Assembly: GCA_023268575.1 (NCBI GenBank)
Contig: JALRCL010000540.1
Coordinates: 1 to 6,527 of the forward strand
Source: Patulibacter sp.
GTDB taxonomy: Bacteria; Actinomycetota; Thermoleophilia; Solirubrobacterales; Solirubrobacteraceae
Direction of reading: 5' to 3'
Length of the DNA: 6,527 bases
This document shows, one piece after another, positions 4,975-6,527 of this stretch (position 1 is its first letter; each line of letters opens with the position of its first letter). The notes under the pieces are model-generated. The model saw only the letters and a list, made by a program, of their open reading frames with translations. It did no database searches and had not been told where the DNA came from. Both the position numbers and the translations under genes were made by a program.

Positions 4975-5050
4975 TGACCGCAACCTGAACGCTGCGGCGC
5001 GCCCCGGACCGGTCCTCCCGCGGCGGCGTACGATCGACCCGTGCCGCTGA
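4949..5050 (+). CDS. Possible 33-aa leader ORF overlapping the response regulator start
   Basis: ATG at 4949 is preceded at 7 nt by a perfect AGGAGG (4936-4941), the best Shine-Dalgarno in the window. The frame runs 33 codons to TGA at 5048-5050, overlapping the first 10 nt of the response regulator. The peptide is Arg/Pro-rich, has no hydrophobic segment and begins inside the 10-bp inverted repeat. It might be a leader peptide coupling translation into the regulator when transcription begins further upstream. The regulator also has its own leaderless promoter inside this ORF, so the ORF may be chance. A second short frame from ATG 4933 (14 codons) overlaps it. Confidence 0.3.
   Translation: MRSGCRLRPDRNLNAAARPGPVLPRRRTIDPCR
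4951..4981. promoter_or_regulatory. 10-bp perfect inverted repeat in the uppP/regulator divergent region
   Basis: GCGGTCAGGC (4951-4960) and GCCTGACCGC (4972-4981) pair perfectly around an 11-nt loop that contains a further CCGG-CT-CCGG palindrome. The position between divergent genes suits either an operator, perhaps for the adjacent regulator, or an RNA hairpin in the uppP leader. It is not next to any gene end, so a terminator role is unlikely. Confidence 0.55.
5005..5034 (+). promoter_or_regulatory. Leaderless promoter of the two-component operon
   Basis: TACGAT (5029-5034) fits TANNNT and ends 6 nt before the GTG at 5041, placing transcription start at or beside the start codon. A weak -35, CGGACC (5005-5010), stands 18 nt upstream, the same spacing and GGAC core as the promoter at 3804-3833. 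No Shine-Dalgarno precedes the GTG. Confidence 0.6.
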
Positions 5051-5718
5051 GCCCCACGATCGGCGTCTGCGAGGACGACGACGAGCTGCGCGGCGTCCTT
5101 CGGCGCGCACTCGAGGACGAGGGCTACCTCGTCCAGGCCACGAGCTCGGGCGGGGAGGCGCTGCGGCGGTTCGAGGCCGACGCGCCGGACGTCCTCGTCC
5201 TCGACATCGGGCTCCCCGACGCCGACGGGCGCGACCTCTGCATGGCCCTCCGGGCGCGCGGCGTGACGGCGCCGGTCCTCTTCCTCACCGCGCGATCGGC
5301 GCTCAGCGACCGGCTCAGCGGCTTCAACGCCGGCGGGGACGACTACCTCGCCAAGCCGTTCGCGCTCGCGGAGCTGCTCGTGCGGGTCGCGGCGCTCGTC
5401 CGGCGCGCCCCGACGGCGGGCGCGAGCGCCGCGGCGGCCGCGGCGCGCGCGCTGGACCCCGCGGGGCCCGCCCGCGCCCACGGCCAGCGGCGGGCCCCGC
5501 TGACGCCGACGGAGTTCCGGATCGTCGCGGCGCTCGTGGCGCGCCCCGGCGTGGTCGTGCGGCGTGCCACGCTCGTGGCCGCCGCGTGGCCCGACGGGGC
5601 GATCGTCCACGACAACACGCTCGACGCCTACCTCGCCCGGATCCGGCGCAAGCTCCGCGAGATCGAGGCGCCGGTCGCGCTCGAGACGGCCCGCGGGGTC
5701 GGGTACGTCCTGCGATGA
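5041..5718 (+). CDS. Two-component response regulator, OmpR/PhoB family
   Basis: 225 aa, the usual length. The receiver domain (about 5-118) shows the acidic pair Asp12-Asp13 after Glu11, the phosphoacceptor Asp55 in 'VLVLDIGLPDADG', Thr83 in 'LFLTARS' and the invariant Lys105 in 'DDYLAKPF'. An Ala-rich linker (about 124-145) joins it to a winged-helix DNA-binding domain (about 137-225) with 'LTPTEFRIVAAL' and the recognition region 'NTLDAYLARIRRKL', ending in the typical 'ARGVGYVLR'. All residues needed for phosphorylation are intact. The start is GTG at 5041, fixed by the -10 box directly upstream. The stop overlaps the histidine kinase start (ATGA), so the two are co-transcribed and translationally coupled. 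The regulon is unknown. The divergent uppP and the inverted repeat between them make envelope-related control or autoregulation reasonable but unproven. Confidence 0.95.
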   Translation: MPLSPTIGVCEDDDELRGVLRRALEDEGYLVQATSSGGEALRRFEADAPDVLVLDIGLPDADGRDLCMALRARGVTAPVLFLTARSALSDRLSGFNAGGDDYLAKPFALAELLVRVAALVRRAPTAGASAAAAAARALDPAGPARAHGQRRAPLTPTEFRIVAALVARPGVVVRRATLVAAAWPDGAIVHDNTLDAYLARIRRKLREIEAPVALETARGVGYVLR

Positions 5719-6527
5719 GCCGCCCCGCCATGACGATCCGCCGGCGCCTGCTGGCGACGGCGATCGCGACCCTCGCCGTCGGCCTCGGGGCGTCGCTCGT
5801 GGTCGGCAACGTGCTGCTGGGCCACCGCGTCGACGTCGAGACGTCCGACGCCCTGCGCGCCGGCGCCGAGGCGCAGCTCTCGGCGCTCGACGTCGCGCCC
5901 GCGGGCGTGCGCCTGCGGGAGACGCCCGACGACGCGGCGCTCGACCGTCGTGGGTGGGTCCTCGTCGGCGACCGCGTGCTCGAGCGGCCGCCCGACGCCG
6001 GCACCGCGCTGGACCGGCTCGCCGTGCGCCTCGGGCGCGAGCGCCGGGCGGTGGACGTCGACGGCCCCGGGGACGTGCGGCTGCGCGTCGCGCCGATCCG
6101 CGACGCGTCCGGGAGCGTCGTCGGCGCCGTCGTCGTCGCCCACGACACCGAGTCGCTGGAGCGCCTGCAGCAGGCGGTGCTCCTCGGGTCGCTCGTGCTC
6201 TTCGGCCTCGTGCTGCTCGCCGGGGGCCTGGCGATCCGCAGCGCGGTGAACGGGGCGCTGCGGCCCGTCGCGCAGATGACCGACGCCGCTCGCAGCTGGA
6301 GCGCCACGGACCTGGACCACCGCTTCGACCTCGGACCCGCGCGCGACGAGCTCACCGGCCTCGCCGCGACGCTCGACGGGCTGCTCGCGCGGATCGCCGC
6401 GTCGCGCCGGCACGAGCAGCGGTTCGCCGGGGAGGTCGCCCACGAGCTGCGCACGCCGCTCGCGGGACTGCGCGCCCGGGCCGAGCTCGCGCTGCAGGCG
6501 TCCGGCCCGCACGCCGAAGGCGAGCAC
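5715..6527 (+). CDS. Sensor histidine kinase, N-terminal 271 residues (cut by window edge)
   Basis: The start ATG overlaps the regulator stop as ATGA. An alternative ATG five codons later, with no better ribosome site, is less likely. Visible domains in order are: TM1 (about 12-35); an extracytoplasmic sensor region of about 115 residues (about 36-150) with no recognised ligand domain; TM2 (about 154-176); a HAMP linker (about 177-230, 'LRPVAQMTDAA' and 'DELTGLAATLDGLL'); and the start of the dimerisation/phosphoacceptor helix with 'VAHELRTPLAGLRA' (241-254), where His243 is the phosphorylated residue. The C-terminal ATP-binding domain lies beyond the edge. The layout is that of a class I membrane histidine kinase with a modest periplasmic-type loop, partner of the OmpR-type regulator just upstream. 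The stimulus is unknown. Confidence 0.95.
   Translation, partial: MSRPAMTIRRRLLATAIATLAVGLGASLVVGNVLLGHRVDVETSDALRAGAEAQLSALDVAPAGVRLRETPDDAALDRRGWVLVGDRVLERPPDAGTALDRLAVRLGRERRAVDVDGPGDVRLRVAPIRDASGSVVGAVVVAHDTESLERLQQAVLLGSLVLFGLVLLAGGLAIRSAVNGALRPVAQMTDAARSWSATDLDHRFDLGPARDELTGLAATLDGLLARIAASRRHEQRFAGEVAHELRTPLAGLRARAELALQASGPHAEGEH

Noticed and set aside
4933..4977. 14-codon ORF beginning ATGAGGAGG in the divergent gap
   Set aside because: Its ATG overlaps the Shine-Dalgarno used by the better placed ATG at 4949, and it has no ribosome site of its own.
4951..4981. 10-bp inverted repeat considered as a terminator
   Set aside because: It lies upstream of both divergent genes, not after a gene end, and has no U-tract, so a regulatory or leader role fits better.
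5324..6527. Long minus-strand frames opposite the two-component genes
   Set aside because: Arg/Ser/Ala-rich translation with no domain. The plus strand shows intact receiver, winged-helix, HAMP and His-box motifs.

Overview
The window is very GC-rich DNA of actinobacterial style: dense coding, GTG starts, leaderless promoters with a TANNNT -10 box, and GC hairpins without U-tracts as terminators. The Calx-beta-like secreted protein, the AveC-like membrane protein and the 'PVSSLGH' form of UppP would suit Thermoleophilia (Solirubrobacter/Conexibacter/Patulibacter-like bacteria). That placement is an inference from protein style and has not been tested by alignment.

Left part (1-2518). A secreted protein cut by the window edge runs leftwards from 198. 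It diverges from a 331-aa secreted protein (327-1322) made of a signal peptide, a Calx-beta-like domain, a Pro/Thr linker and a six-cysteine domain. A strong hairpin follows. Next is a 348-aa enolase-superfamily protein (1472-2518) whose metal ligands are visible but whose Lys-x-Lys motif reads Lys-Leu-Asp.

Middle part (2519-4040). A multi-pass membrane protein tentatively placed with the AveC spirocyclase-like family (2730-3683) ends at a clean terminator. It is followed by a 51-aa single-span membrane protein (3841-3996). Both promoters carry the same GTTCGAT-based motif: one copy before the first gene and two copies exactly 20 bp apart before the second. They are therefore probably one regulated module under an unseen DNA-binding protein.

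Right part (4019-6527). A hairpin terminator separates the small gene from the convergent uppP (4043-4909, undecaprenyl-diphosphate phosphatase). uppP diverges from a two-component system: a leaderless OmpR-type response regulator (5041-5718) and a histidine kinase overlapping it by ATGA (5715 to the edge). The 131-bp divergent region is unusually structured. It holds a 10-bp inverted repeat, a 13-bp sequence present twice (one copy over the uppP ribosome site) and a possible 33-codon leader ORF with a perfect Shine-Dalgarno that runs into the regulator start.

No tRNA, rRNA, CRISPR array, insertion sequence or phage gene is visible. No gap between genes exceeds 300 bases. The most original signals are the shared operator motif of the AveC-like/small-membrane-protein pair, the altered enolase active site and the structured uppP/regulator intergenic region.
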